A stretch of DNA of 64,000 nucleotides from Saprospiraceae bacterium (GCA_013214355.1 JABSSL010000017.1:34377-98376); one strand, 5' to 3'. Counted from the first letter of the stretch, positions 8,971 to 17,839 are shown. Notes: a model not told the origin generated them from the sequence alone. Made by a program: numbers and translations.

Positions 8971-9694
8971 ATACGGCAGTTTCTAGGGTGTACTGTTCTT
9001 TTCTTTCTAACTTAGCTTCTACATCTTCAATGTTTCGTTTGATGTGCCGTAATGCTTGAGATACGTACATACCCGGTTCATGGAGAGATTTAGCAATCGC
9101 GGCATTACTGCCAATAGATATACTATCTCCTACCTTAACACCTGGGTTAAACACACAGCGGGAGCCCACATAGACATTGTTACCAATAATGATTTCTCCT
9201 TCTACACGGATGCGCTTGCGACCGGTTGGGGCGTGCATGAACCCATGGGTCCAAAACTGAGTGCCAAGCCCACCAATCGTGGAGTTTTTACCAATACTAA
9301 TGGATTTGGTACAATCCAAATGGTGCTTACTGATTACCTGTCCGAGTTCATCCAGTCGCAGGGTGGCTACTCCAAGACAAACTGGAGGCGCACCTCGGAA
9401 AATGCTATTGTCTCTCGCGATAGCAGCTTCTCTACGCATGAGAATGTTCAAAGGGCCTTTAATCCGATTTTTAGATTTTATGAAAGCCTTTTCTCGTAGG
9501 AGAAGCTTTCGGACCTGGATAATATTGAGATGACCAATGTGGGTGTGCTTGTCCATGTATATATGGTCACACCGAAGAAAAGAACAACCTATTTTGGCCG
9601 TTGAATGTATTTTGTGTCCGAGTAGGTTAAGTAATGGAACAGCTAGCTTGGACGGAACTAACAAGCTAATGATGGCAGTTAGGAACGACTTCAT
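8951..9694 (-). CDS. Left-handed beta-helix (hexapeptide repeat) O-acyltransferase
   Basis: 247 aa. A hydrophobic first helix (MKSFLTAIISLLVPSKLAVP) may attach it to the membrane. Two sets of hexapeptide repeats follow, around residues 28-100 and 135-205. Examples are STAKIG, IIGNNVYVGSRC and VGDSISIGSNAAI. A His in FWTHGFMH (about 150-157) could serve as the catalytic base, as in WbbJ/Maa-type acetyltransferases. It probably adds acetyl or another acyl group to a sugar of the glycan made by this locus. It overlaps the flippase gene by 20 bp, so co-expression is likely. Confidence 0.75.
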   Translation of the reverse strand: MKSFLTAIISLLVPSKLAVPLLNLLGHKIHSTAKIGCSFLRCDHIYMDKHTHIGHLNIIQVRKLLLREKAFIKSKNRIKGPLNILMRREAAIARDNSIFRGAPPVCLGVATLRLDELGQVISKHHLDCTKSISIGKNSTIGGLGTQFWTHGFMHAPTGRKRIRVEGEIIIGNNVYVGSRCVFNPGVKVGDSISIGSNAAIAKSLHEPGMYVSQALRHIKRNIEDVEAKLERKEQYTLETAVYEKAIH

Positions 9695-9722
9695 GACTTT
9701 TTAACTAGGGGGTTATTTACTT

Positions 9723-9775
9723 AGAGTATGTTCGAGTTCTTCGCTTGTAGGCAATTGATCAATTAAACATACTCT
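9723..9775. repeat. Inverted repeat enclosing a perfect 12-bp palindrome
   Basis: AGAGTATGTT (9723-9732) is exactly complementary to AACATACTCT (9766-9775). The loop holds AATTGATCAATT (9753-9764), itself a perfect palindrome. It sits in the 125-bp gap between the amidotransferase stop and the acyltransferase start, both minus strand, so it could be an operator, an internal processing or termination hairpin, or both. Confidence 0.5.
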
Positions 9776-9819
9776 TAATATGTACTGGATTGTCAAATAA
9801 GTGTTGCAATTTCTTCACT

Positions 9820-11664
9820 TCAACTAGCTGACACAGCTACATTGTCCGTTGTGCTAGGAGCCAAGACAACCTGGTGATAATAAACAGCCAAAGTGGCTAT
9901 GTAGTAGGCTAAGTGTAGGTAATCAGAGTCTCCATATGTCCATGTCGACTTGTCAAAGTATTTATTGGCGACCTTGTCCAAGCGGAACTGCTTGATGAAG
10001 GAATCCTTACTCTCGAGATCTTTCTTTAAAATCTCACCCACCTTCTTCCCAAGCGGCCCATTAAACAATTGATGCAAGGTCATAGATACCGCCTTCGCAC
10101 GATAATAGGTTAGGTCATTGAGCTTATCTCGGAAGGCTTTTCGGAGGACGTATTTGTAGATGATATTTTTCTTGCGACCGAAGCGGGCGCGTCCGATCAT
10201 CGGCTTTGTAGCCATACCAAAAGGAATCCCTGAACTGAATTCAGCAACCTCTTTGTTATAGAATGGCATGGCAATGAAGGTATTGTTGATTCTTGCAATA
10301 TCCTGTAGGTAGCGCATATCGTAGATATACTGTTCACTCCATTTTAGACGCACAATCTCGTTATATAGCGCTCTTTTGCTTGGGCATTGGTCTATGTTCA
10401 GGTTCAGGAGTCGAGTAATCTTTTCATAGTAATCCGTTGGTAGGCCTTTGTCTCGGATCTTCTGCTTATCGATCTTGAGATAAAACTTGTTGATGTATTG
10501 CTTCAGGTCAAAGATGTGCAAGGCTTTGTAAAGATTTCTGAAAATCCTACTGTTGGTTTTCTCCCATCCTAGTGCTTTAAGAATAGGAATGATTACTTTT
10601 TTGCTGACTGGGTTTAGCCCGTTCTTTAGCCACCATTTATCCTGGTGTTTTAGCAAGGAATAGGCCCATTTATCTACCTCATTGAGGGCTGGGGTATGGA
10701 GTCGAGTATCTTGTCCAGCGTAGTACATTTCCTCTGGCGTACCCTTAAAATGGCCGAATATCCAAGTTCCGTAATAAGGATTATTCATCCGTAAGACTTT
10801 GGCTTCAAAATCTTGAATTACTTGAGGATCATTAGGGTCTATTTCCTTTAGGGTATTCTCGATATTCAAATGCTCAGCGATGCTGGTGGAGTAAACAGAT
10901 TCATCTTGTGTAGTGTCTTTCACTTTGAAAGAAAGGGAATCCAGGTGATCTCCATTGGCAATGTCATCTAGAGAAATCAACATGGCGATGGAATCCAATC
11001 CTCCGGATAACAAAACGCGATTTTTTTCGGATAAAAAAGGCTTATGAGCCAACTGAAACTCTCGACGCAGCATCCGAAAATTCTCCTCCTCCGAATAAGG
11101 GTTATCATATTGAGCCAATTTGACCGCATAGACTGTCTTTGAAACGAGTTCGAGCTCTTCATTGAAAATAAGATGTTGTCCCATTTTAATTTCGCTGACC
11201 CCTTCGTAGAAAGTAAACCCATCTAATAAGTAGCCAGAATAGAGCAGCTGAAAAACCCCAGCTTTGTTAAAAGCCACTCTTTTTTGATAGCGAGCTACCT
11301 CATGCATGATCGATCCAACACAAAGTTGGGCTCTAGTTAGTGAATAGTAGGCCGTCTTAATCCCGGAGGCATCTCTCATCATATGTATATGTAAACCCTC
11401 CTTTTCGACGGCGATCAGGAAATAATTTCCATTGAGCAACTTATGAATACTGCGTTGCTCCAGATGGTCGAAGGACTTCAACTTTTGAGCGACGGCCTCA
11501 AATTTGGAGCGGGTTAGGTTGGTTTCCACAAAGAAGACAAAGTGCGTGCCATCCACGCGATAGTCTGTTGTTTCTAGTCGATACGTGCAATTGAAAAATC
11601 CGATTTTTTCAGAAAGGGCATTCTTAGGAGCCTTAGTTGGGGTCTGGGTACATCTAATTAGCAT
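9820..11664 (-). CDS. Asparagine-synthetase-B-like amidotransferase lacking the N-terminal Cys
   Basis: 614 aa. The N-terminal half (to about 190) looks like the Ntn glutaminase domain of AsnB (RDASGIKTAYYS), but residue 2 is Leu, so the Cys2 nucleophile is absent. The synthetase domain has the PP-loop LLSGGLDSIAML near 215-226, which binds and pyrophosphorylates ATP. Family members in glycan loci (WbpS/Alb-type) amidate sugar acids. With a dead glutaminase half this one would need free ammonia or act as a different ligase. It is first in its minus-strand run and divergent from the Wzz-like gene. The start at the ATG at 11664 is followed at once by the glutaminase-like fold. Confidence 0.7.
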   Translation of the reverse strand: MLIRCTQTPTKAPKNALSEKIGFFNCTYRLETTDYRVDGTHFVFFVETNLTRSKFEAVAQKLKSFDHLEQRSIHKLLNGNYFLIAVEKEGLHIHMMRDASGIKTAYYSLTRAQLCVGSIMHEVARYQKRVAFNKAGVFQLLYSGYLLDGFTFYEGVSEIKMGQHLIFNEELELVSKTVYAVKLAQYDNPYSEEENFRMLRREFQLAHKPFLSEKNRVLLSGGLDSIAMLISLDDIANGDHLDSLSFKVKDTTQDESVYSTSIAEHLNIENTLKEIDPNDPQVIQDFEAKVLRMNNPYYGTWIFGHFKGTPEEMYYAGQDTRLHTPALNEVDKWAYSLLKHQDKWWLKNGLNPVSKKVIIPILKALGWEKTNSRIFRNLYKALHIFDLKQYINKFYLKIDKQKIRDKGLPTDYYEKITRLLNLNIDQCPSKRALYNEIVRLKWSEQYIYDMRYLQDIARINNTFIAMPFYNKEVAEFSSGIPFGMATKPMIGRARFGRKKNIIYKYVLRKAFRDKLNDLTYYRAKAVSMTLHQLFNGPLGKKVGEILKKDLESKDSFIKQFRLDKVANKYFDKSTWTYGDSDYLHLAYYIATLAVYYHQVVLAPSTTDNVAVSAS

Positions 11665-11706
11665 ATAAGTAGTTTTGGTTATCTGTAGGCAATGTAAAGT
11701 TCACGT

Positions 11707-11752
11707 CAAGACGCCGATTAAATTCTACATTTCGATAATTGGCCGTCTTGAG
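11707..11752 (+). terminator. Hairpin followed by T-run in the leader of the Wzz-like gene
   Basis: TCAAGACG (11707-11714) pairs with CGTCTTGA (11745-11752), and the inner CCGATT/AATTGG can extend the stem. The plus-strand continuation is GCCTTTTTTGG, so it resembles a factor-independent terminator or attenuator in the leader of the gene starting at 11935. Confidence 0.4.
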
Positions 11753-11787
11753 CCTTTTTTTGGTAGCAGGAAGCCTTTTTATGGTAG
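11752..11787 (+). repeat. 21-bp T-rich/GGTAG tandem repeat (copy C)
   Basis: AGCCTTTTTTGGTAG (11752-11766) and AGCCTTTTTATGGTAG (11772-11787). The GGTAG cores begin at 11762 and 11783, 21 bp apart. It lies between the divergent amidotransferase and Wzz-like genes, immediately after the hairpin at 11707-11752. Confidence 0.5.
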
Positions 11788-11934
11788 ATATATGCTAGAT
11801 GTGTTGTCCTGTGTAGCAACTAAAATTTTTTGTTGGCACAACTTATGCCTCCGTTTTACCGTAGAAGCATTTTGACCAAACAATGCAAACTCACTGAAAA
11901 GTTGAGAATGAAAAGCTGCTTTTGAGACCATTAG

Positions 11935-13191
11935 ATGAGTAACCCAAACAAAAATTACGCGAGAAAACCTGACGAAATTTCTATTCGGGCCCTTCTGTTG
12001 AAGGCTTGGGAGTATTTCTTGTTTGTGTTAAAGAGGTGGTATCTAATCGGGATTTTGACTACATCCCTAGGAATACTCCAATATAGAAAAATTTCTAAAG
12101 TAAAACCAACTTATCCGGCAAATGTCCAATTATCAGTCTTACCTCATAAGATTGAAAAAGAGTTTAAAACCCTTATCCAGATATATACGCGTCTTTTGAA
12201 CTCAAAGATGCTTATGCGTGAACTTCTTTTGGAAAAAATTGATTCCATACCGACTGATTCCCTGCTGATTAATCGATATCTACAAGTCTATTATGACCAT
12301 AAACCGGAAGATCTAGATCCCGATATTCCTATCGGATTTTTATTCGAACACGATACCATTCCGGACTTTACTCTACAGGAGTCAAAGGTGTTTAAGCTTA
12401 TTTTAGATAAGGTTAGTACTCCGGTAGGAGGGCATGCTGATGGCTTTGTAAGTTTTGGGATTGATGAAAAACTCGGCGTGATTGCAATCAGCACCTCTAC
12501 ACCAGACCCAGAACTCTCCTTAATTATTATCGATTTCCTACTGGGAAAGACTATTGAAAGGATTGATAGAAATACTTTGTTTTCTCCCCAAGTCGCCTAT
12601 GAAGAAATGGCAGCGGAGACTGATTCACTAGCAGATAATTACCGACGATTGTATTATGATCTTAACAAAAGCCGGGATACCTATGAGCGCTACCTAAAAC
12701 AGCCAGATTCCTTGATCTCGGAACCTTATCGGAAGTCCATGCACAATAAGATTCTCAAGTTGGAAGTTGAAGCAGAGATCAACAAAACAGGATACTTAGC
12801 TTCTTTGGAGCAGCTGAAAGGAGCAAAAATTGATATGGATAATGAGACGGTGTTGATGCAGCTCATTGATAAGACACTTCCGCCGATCGACTACTACAAG
12901 CCTTCCGCCAAAATGGCGGCAGTTAAGGGGGGAATAGGTGGATTTGCTTTGGCACTGTTTCTAATCGTGAGCTTTAAGCTATTTAAGGATGTGTTGCGAG
13001 AAGTAGATGAAGATGGAGATCAAGAGGAAAAAGAGTCAGAGAAGAAGGAAGAGACCCCTCCTGTGGTTTGGTATCGACAGATTTGGTTGAAGTTGCGAGG
13101 CCTGGTGACTAGGCCAATTTCGTTTGTTCGAGCTAAGCTAGCAGAAATTAAATTACCTCGTTTGCGAAAAGGAAAAGATAGCGAAGATTAA
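11935..13191 (+). CDS. Wzz/chain-length-determinant-like membrane protein
   Basis: 418 aa. A first membrane segment (about 33-50, WYLIGILTTSLGILQY) is followed by a long periplasmic region with helical character. A second membrane segment is at about 322-340 (GGIGGFALALFLIVSFKLF) and a charged cytoplasmic tail ends the protein. This is the topology of Wzz/PCP proteins, which set glycan chain length with the Wzy polymerase. There is no C-terminal tyrosine kinase domain. The tail is unusually long (about 75 aa) and rich in Glu/Lys. A 13-bp palindrome AAAAGC-T-GCTTTT (11911-11923) lies 11 bp before the start codon. The stop is 6 bp from the convergent SWIM gene. Confidence 0.75.
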   Translation: MSNPNKNYARKPDEISIRALLLKAWEYFLFVLKRWYLIGILTTSLGILQYRKISKVKPTYPANVQLSVLPHKIEKEFKTLIQIYTRLLNSKMLMRELLLEKIDSIPTDSLLINRYLQVYYDHKPEDLDPDIPIGFLFEHDTIPDFTLQESKVFKLILDKVSTPVGGHADGFVSFGIDEKLGVIAISTSTPDPELSLIIIDFLLGKTIERIDRNTLFSPQVAYEEMAAETDSLADNYRRLYYDLNKSRDTYERYLKQPDSLISEPYRKSMHNKILKLEVEAEINKTGYLASLEQLKGAKIDMDNETVLMQLIDKTLPPIDYYKPSAKMAAVKGGIGGFALALFLIVSFKLFKDVLREVDEDGDQEEKESEKKEETPPVVWYRQIWLKLRGLVTRPISFVRAKLAEIKLPRLRKGKDSED

Positions 13192-13197
13192 GTGTTC

Positions 13198-14487
13198 TTA
13201 CAGTGCAACAACTCTCCCTTCAGCAATAGCTGTCAAGGGAAAGAATAATGCTCCGTTCCATTCCCCAAATATACTGATCGGATGCCCACCACTCAGGGCC
13301 AGCAGCTTCCAACTAGCGGTAACGGGCTTTCCCAAGGAAATAAACCCCTTAGCTTGATCTAGCAGCATTAACTCTTCTCCTTCTAAAATGGGAATCACAT
13401 CATCTAGGAGGCAGGGGAAGTAGCCGATCCAGGGGTTTTCGGCGAGGGCTTGTGCGTAGCCTTTGGCCAAGGATTCAAAAGAGGGATAGCCATTTAAACC
13501 TTCAAATACTTTTTGAGACCAGCCAAATTCTTTTAGTAGTGCCCGCTGAGGACGACTGGCTGGATAGAACACTACTTCTGCACGTAGGGCTGCACCCACA
13601 GGCCATTGCTGTTCGAAATTACCCTGTCCAAATACAAAATCCAGGAGCAGCGCAAATTGCTGGCTTTTTTCTCCCAGCAGCCAGCAACGTCGATACCTCA
13701 AATTCTCCTCCTCTCCAAAAGTTTGCCCTACTATTAGCCAATGATCAAAGATTCCCTTTTGAGAGAGTACGATATCTTTTTTCATGTTTACTCCCGCATA
13801 GCTAATCAACTCATCTTGTAGATTGGGAGGTAAGCTGTCCAGTCGCTGGAAGCTTTGAGCAAATAGGTGAAGGTCACCGATTAGGGCGAGTAGTCTTTCA
13901 TGCCAATCCTCTTCCGCTAAGAAGCCTTTGACCAGCCTAATTTGCTTTCCTATACTTCCCAACTTTGCATCTACCATTCGAGCAGCGAAAGCATCCCAGA
14001 ATTCTGCGGGTTGTTCCTTGGCTACGGCCAGACCTTGCCTAACCAGATTACTTAGCCATTGCTTGAGCTCGATGATCCCCTCCTGCATGCTAGCATAGCG
14101 CTTTGTCGCAATTCGCTGTGACTGTACAGGAATTGGGTTAGCTACCACAGGGGGAGGAGGTGCAGCTTGAATCTGCTGCCACTTCAATACCCAGTCTGGG
14201 GGATCATAAGTTACTCTTATTCGCTCATCCTGCCGTAAGAGCAGCATCAGTAGCCCCAGGGCATGGCGACAAGGACGCTGTCGACTCCTGCACGTGCAAC
14301 CGAATTTTTGTTGCTCTAGATCTACTACAACCTTATGAATCAGGGAAGGGGCCGTTTGGTAATTCGCCCAGAGTAGTTTTTCGTTGCCTTCGATCATCAA
14401 CCATTTTCTGCCAGCATAAGAAACGCCTCTTGCCTTTTGCAAGGTGTCGGAGTCAGGCGCCAATGCATACAGCTGGTCATAATTCAT
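13198..14487 (-). CDS. SWIM zinc-finger protein
   Basis: 429 aa. The SWIM motif C-x-C-x6-C-x-H is visible as CTCRSRQRPCRHA at about residues 64-76. It binds zinc and is thought to mediate nucleic-acid or protein contacts. The remainder is mostly helical with no other motif I recognise. In many bacteria such genes sit beside MoxR ATPase and VWA genes, but here the neighbours are the glycan locus and rnc, so the context gives no clue. It has its own start 82 bp after rnc and converges with the Wzz-like gene. Confidence 0.8.
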   Translation of the reverse strand: MNYDQLYALAPDSDTLQKARGVSYAGRKWLMIEGNEKLLWANYQTAPSLIHKVVVDLEQQKFGCTCRSRQRPCRHALGLLMLLLRQDERIRVTYDPPDWVLKWQQIQAAPPPPVVANPIPVQSQRIATKRYASMQEGIIELKQWLSNLVRQGLAVAKEQPAEFWDAFAARMVDAKLGSIGKQIRLVKGFLAEEDWHERLLALIGDLHLFAQSFQRLDSLPPNLQDELISYAGVNMKKDIVLSQKGIFDHWLIVGQTFGEEENLRYRRCWLLGEKSQQFALLLDFVFGQGNFEQQWPVGAALRAEVVFYPASRPQRALLKEFGWSQKVFEGLNGYPSFESLAKGYAQALAENPWIGYFPCLLDDVIPILEGEELMLLDQAKGFISLGKPVTASWKLLALSGGHPISIFGEWNGALFFPLTAIAEGRVVAL

Positions 14488-14569
14488 AAGGTTGAATTAA
14501 AGCGCTATAGGTAGAAAGGTAATGCCTATCACCCAGATAAGGGGAATAAACTATTTTTTAAGTTCTCGG

Positions 14570-15316
14570 CTAATCTTCTTCTGCTTCAACAAGAATACCA
14601 AGTGCTTGCATTGCTTTTTCAGACGCAGTTTGCTCGGCACTTTTCTTATTAAAGTCATCTGCTACAGCCATCTTCTTCCCGTTAACCATGACTGCAACTT
14701 TGAACCTGTCTCGTTTTTCGAACTTATAACGAGCTAATAATTTATAGCTAACAGTCTGCCCATTTTTTTGGCACCATTCCAAGAGCTGACTTTTGTAGTT
14801 GTCATCAAAGCTTTCAAGCTCATGTACATCTACATAATTGCGCAGCACTTTTCTAATCACAAATCGCTTGGTTCGGAAATACCCTTGTTCGAGGTATACG
14901 GCACCAACTAGTGCTTCAACCGCATTTCCTAGCATGGAACGGCTTAAACGGGTATTGTTATATTCTGCCAGTAGCATGTCCAATCCCATCTTATCCCCAA
15001 TCTTATTCAAAGATTTTCGCTTAACAATCTTTGAGCGCATCTTAGTCAGAAAGCCTTCGTTGCTATTGGGATACTTCTTGAAGAGATATTCTGCCACAAT
15101 GGTTCCCAGCACTGCATCACCTAGGTATTCTAGGCGCTCATTATTCTGCAAGGCATAAGCTTTATCAGAAATGGTTGATTTGTGTGAGAAAGCTAACTTG
15201 AAGATGTTGAGGTTAGCAGGAACGAAACCGGTAAGCGACCTAAGGCGTCGCGCCAGATTTTTGTCGGGAGAGAAATAGTAGTTGTAAATCCGCTGAATCA
15301 ATCTAAATAATACCAT
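14570..15316 (-). CDS. rnc: Ribonuclease III
   Basis: Double-strand-specific endoribonuclease for rRNA and mRNA processing. I use the ATG at 15316 (248 aa); the longer frame adds 32 Cys-rich residues with no family match. The signature NNERLEYLGDAVL is at 58-70, with Glu63 and Asp67 in the catalytic site. The second acidic cluster reads GNAVEALVGAVYLEQGY, with Asn where E. coli has Asp114 but with the following Glu kept. I believe the Asn is usual in this phylum. A dsRNA-binding domain forms the C-terminal ~70 residues (YKSQLLEWCQ to SEKAMQALG). It belongs to the acpP-fabF-rnc order known in Bacteroidota, but a 496-bp spacer separates it from fabF. Confidence 0.95.
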   Translation of the reverse strand: MVLFRLIQRIYNYYFSPDKNLARRLRSLTGFVPANLNIFKLAFSHKSTISDKAYALQNNERLEYLGDAVLGTIVAEYLFKKYPNSNEGFLTKMRSKIVKRKSLNKIGDKMGLDMLLAEYNNTRLSRSMLGNAVEALVGAVYLEQGYFRTKRFVIRKVLRNYVDVHELESFDDNYKSQLLEWCQKNGQTVSYKLLARYKFEKRDRFKVAVMVNGKKMAVADDFNKKSAEQTASEKAMQALGILVEAEED

Positions 15317-15812
15317 CCACTTTTTTGTTAAGAAAAAGGTAATCTGGCAACCAGCGCATGTTTGCGAACTCCTTCCTGTTTGAATCAAAGTACAACATAA
15401 GCAGCTGAGCACTTCAACTCATCATACTTCAGAAATTTCGGACACACTTGCGGAAATACTTATTTCCCGCATTGGATTACCAATGAATACAGCAATTTGA
15501 AAGCGAATGGAAAAGAGGAAGCCCTTAGTTGATCGGAGTGATGTGCAGATTCGAATAATATCCGAAGTCATGGATAATGCAGGACCAGATAAAGATCTCA
15601 TCAATAGATTCTCTTGGAGAAATCCAGACTATTACGATCTGTCCGGTCTTGGATTAGCCATCTTCAAAGCAACCTACCAAAGTTCATAATCGATAGCAGG
15701 CAAATGTTAAAGAGTGAATAATGCGCTTGCAATTATTCATTATTCATTCCTGAACATTTCTTGATGCTCGAGATGCAAATCTGAACAGCTAATCGTTTCA
15801 AATAAAGTGATT
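15317..15812. other. 496-bp spacer between rnc and fabF with no recognisable gene
   Basis: Two overlapping 60-codon frames exist (15507-15689 plus, 15422-15604 minus). Neither resembles a known family, and neither has convincing start context. At 15715-15749 the spacer carries TGAATAAT, then two tandem ATTATTCA copies, able to form a short AT-rich hairpin after the fabF stop. It could hold a promoter for rnc, a decayed gene, or an insertion remnant. Confidence 0.5.
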
Positions 15813-17060
15813 CTACTCTTCGAATCGCTTAAAGATTACCGATGAATTATGACCACCAAACCCGAAAGTATTACTTAAGGCCACGTTTACTTCTCTTTCC
15901 TGGGCAACATTGAACGTAAGGTTTAGCTTAGGATCAAAAGCCGGATCGTCCGTAAAGTGGTTGATCGTTGGTGGAATTTTATTATGCTGAATGGCCAAAA
16001 TGCAAGCAATCGCCTCAATTGCACCTGCTGCTCCTAGCAAATGGCCGGTCATTGATTTAGTGGAACTGATATTCAAATTATAAGCGTGCTCTCCAAAGAC
16101 CTTTTGGATGGCCTTAACTTCCGCTACATCTCCTAATGGAGTGGATGTACCATGTACATTGATGTAATCAACCTGAGAGCTTTCCAGACCTGCATCCGCT
16201 AAAGCCATTTTCATAACGTTAGCCGCTCCAAGGCCTTCAGGGTGTGGAGCCGTCAAGTGGTGGGCATCAGCTGTAGCCCCGGCACCTACGATCTCCGCAA
16301 TGATATTCGCGCCTCGCTTTTTCGCGTGTTCTAACTCCTCTAAGATAATGGCTCCTCCGCCTTCTCCCAATACAAAACCATCTCTATCCACATCAAATGG
16401 ACGTGAGGCTGTTTTACAGTCATCGTTGCGCGTGGACAAAGCTTTCATGGCATTAAAGCCACCAATACCGGCTTTTGTAACCGTAGCCTCCGATCCTCCC
16501 GTTACGATAATATCGTTTCTTCCTAAGCGGATATAATCAAAGGCATTCATCAGGGCATGTGATGAAGAAGCACAAGCCGAAACGGTAGCGTAGTTGATAC
16601 CGCGGAAACCGAAGCGCATTGAGATCAGACCAGATGCAATATCTGCGATCATTTTTGGGATCATGAAGGGATTGTAGCGTGGGGTACCATCGCCTCCCTC
16701 AAAATCTTCAATTTCCTTTTCTAACGAACGTAATCCTCCGATTCCGGAAGCCCAGATGACTCCGATTCTGTCCTTGTCAAGATCTTCACTATCTATGCCA
16801 GATTGTTTGATCGCTTCGTGAGCCGTCATCATAGCGTATTGGGAGAATTTATCCATTCGGCGTAAATCTCTTCGATCCAATACATCAGCCGTATCTAAGT
16901 TCTTGATCTCACAGGCAAACTGTGTCTTAAACTTACTAGCATCAAAGTGCGTAATCGCATTCGCACCACTGACTCCATTCATTAGAGCTGTAGCATACTC
17001 CTCGATATTGTTACCGATCGGTGTAAGAGCCCCAAGTCCAGTTACAACAACCCTTTTCAT
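15813..17060 (-). CDS. fabF: Beta-ketoacyl-ACP synthase II
   Basis: Condensing enzyme of fatty-acid elongation; it uses malonyl-ACP and acyl-ACP. It is 415 aa, full length for the thiolase fold. The catalytic triad is intact: Cys163 in VSACASSSHAL, His303 in NVHGTSTPLGD and His340 in TKSMTGHLLGAAG. The GFGGHNSS motif near the C-terminus is also present. It follows acpP on the minus strand, with a 164-bp gap holding a hairpin and T-run, which would let acpP be expressed more strongly than fabF. Confidence 0.97.
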   Translation of the reverse strand: MKRVVVTGLGALTPIGNNIEEYATALMNGVSGANAITHFDASKFKTQFACEIKNLDTADVLDRRDLRRMDKFSQYAMMTAHEAIKQSGIDSEDLDKDRIGVIWASGIGGLRSLEKEIEDFEGGDGTPRYNPFMIPKMIADIASGLISMRFGFRGINYATVSACASSSHALMNAFDYIRLGRNDIIVTGGSEATVTKAGIGGFNAMKALSTRNDDCKTASRPFDVDRDGFVLGEGGGAIILEELEHAKKRGANIIAEIVGAGATADAHHLTAPHPEGLGAANVMKMALADAGLESSQVDYINVHGTSTPLGDVAEVKAIQKVFGEHAYNLNISSTKSMTGHLLGAAGAIEAIACILAIQHNKIPPTINHFTDDPAFDPKLNLTFNVAQEREVNVALSNTFGFGGHNSSVIFKRFEE

Positions 17061-17141
17061 ATCCCAGTATAAATTTGAAGAAAATCTTAATCAGGCTTAA
17101 CCTGAGTCTTTGGGAAGTATCTGCTTAAAGAAGAGTGATAA

Positions 17142-17180
17142 AAATCCACAAATCGGAAGCAACTTCCAACTTGTGGATTT
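17142..17180 (-). terminator. Partial terminator between acpP and fabF
   Basis: AAATCCACAA (17142-17151) is perfectly complementary to TTGTGGATTT (17171-17180), with an inner GGAAG/CTTCC pair. On the minus strand the stem is followed by TTTTT (17144-17140). It lies 45 nt after the acpP stop, so most transcripts may end here and some read into fabF. Confidence 0.7.
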
Positions 17181-17224
17181 AGGAATAATTATCTTGTATC
17201 AAATTATTCTTTACGACAGGTCAA

Positions 17225-17461
17225 TTACCCTAGTTCACCTGCAAGGTAATCAATGGCATGACCTACTGTCTGAATATTCTCAGCTTTTTCGTCAGGAATA
17301 GCAATCTCGAATTCCTTTTCAAATTCCATGATTAGCTCTACTGTATCTAGTGAATCTGCACCTAGATCATTCGTAAAGCTTGCTTCTGGTGTAACTTCAG
17401 AAGCGTCAACACCTAATTTGTCGACAATAATTTTCTGTACTCTTTCTGCAATGCTAGACAT
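17225..17461 (-). CDS. acpP: Acyl carrier protein
   Basis: 78-residue acidic protein carrying the growing acyl chain in fatty-acid synthesis. The phosphopantetheine attachment motif [10 protein letters not shown] has Ser37 as the modified residue. The length and charge are typical. It is the first gene of acpP-fabF-(rnc) and divergent from pyk. A TAGGTTTG match to the Bacteroidota -7 box lies 170 bp upstream on its strand. Confidence 0.97.
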   Translation of the reverse strand: MSSIAERVQKIIVDKLGVDASEVTPEASFTNDLGADSLDTVELIMEFEKEFEIAIPDEKAENIQTVGHAIDYLAGELG

Positions 17462-17630
17462 AAGAAATCCGCTTTATTGGTTTACGAATCAGCTGCAAAG
17501 AAAAAGATAAGTCCCTTGATAACCAAAGTTTTTCATTATTTTTTGAGAGGCTGAACGCCCCCGCAGATAGGTACTTATTGGGTCAACTGAGGCTAAATCC
17601 CCAATTTCTTTAACAATTACTTGTCCTGGC

Positions 17631-17666
17631 CAAACCTATAGAGATAGAATTGCATGCTACGCCAAA
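17631..17666 (-). promoter_or_regulatory. Candidate acpP promoter
   Basis: On the minus strand TAGGTTTG (17638-17631) matches the Bacteroidota -7 consensus TAnnTTTG. A TTTG (17666-17663) stands 24 bp upstream, slightly far for the -33 element. The predicted leader would be about 160 nt. Confidence 0.4.
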
Positions 17667-17839
17667 TCATATTTGTAGGCCAAAATCCCTCTAATTCAGT
17701 CAAATAGTACATTTTTCTGGTCTTTTCATGCTTACCTTTGGCCGGTAATATGGTGGTTTTCCTCTTTTCTAGGGGATAATTTTACTTTAGAGGGCCTTTA
17801 TTTATTGTATTATTTACACTTAGTATACACGAGGATTGT

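Noticed and set aside
9056..9533. Two long plus-strand frames opposite the acyltransferase gene
   Set aside because: They are antisense to clear hexapeptide repeats and are not protein-like.
15422..15689. Two overlapping 60-codon frames in the rnc-fabF spacer
   Set aside because: They lie on opposite strands, lack recognisable families and have no clear start context.
16903..17301. Short plus-strand frames opposite fabF and acpP
   Set aside because: Shadows of the two conserved genes on the minus strand.
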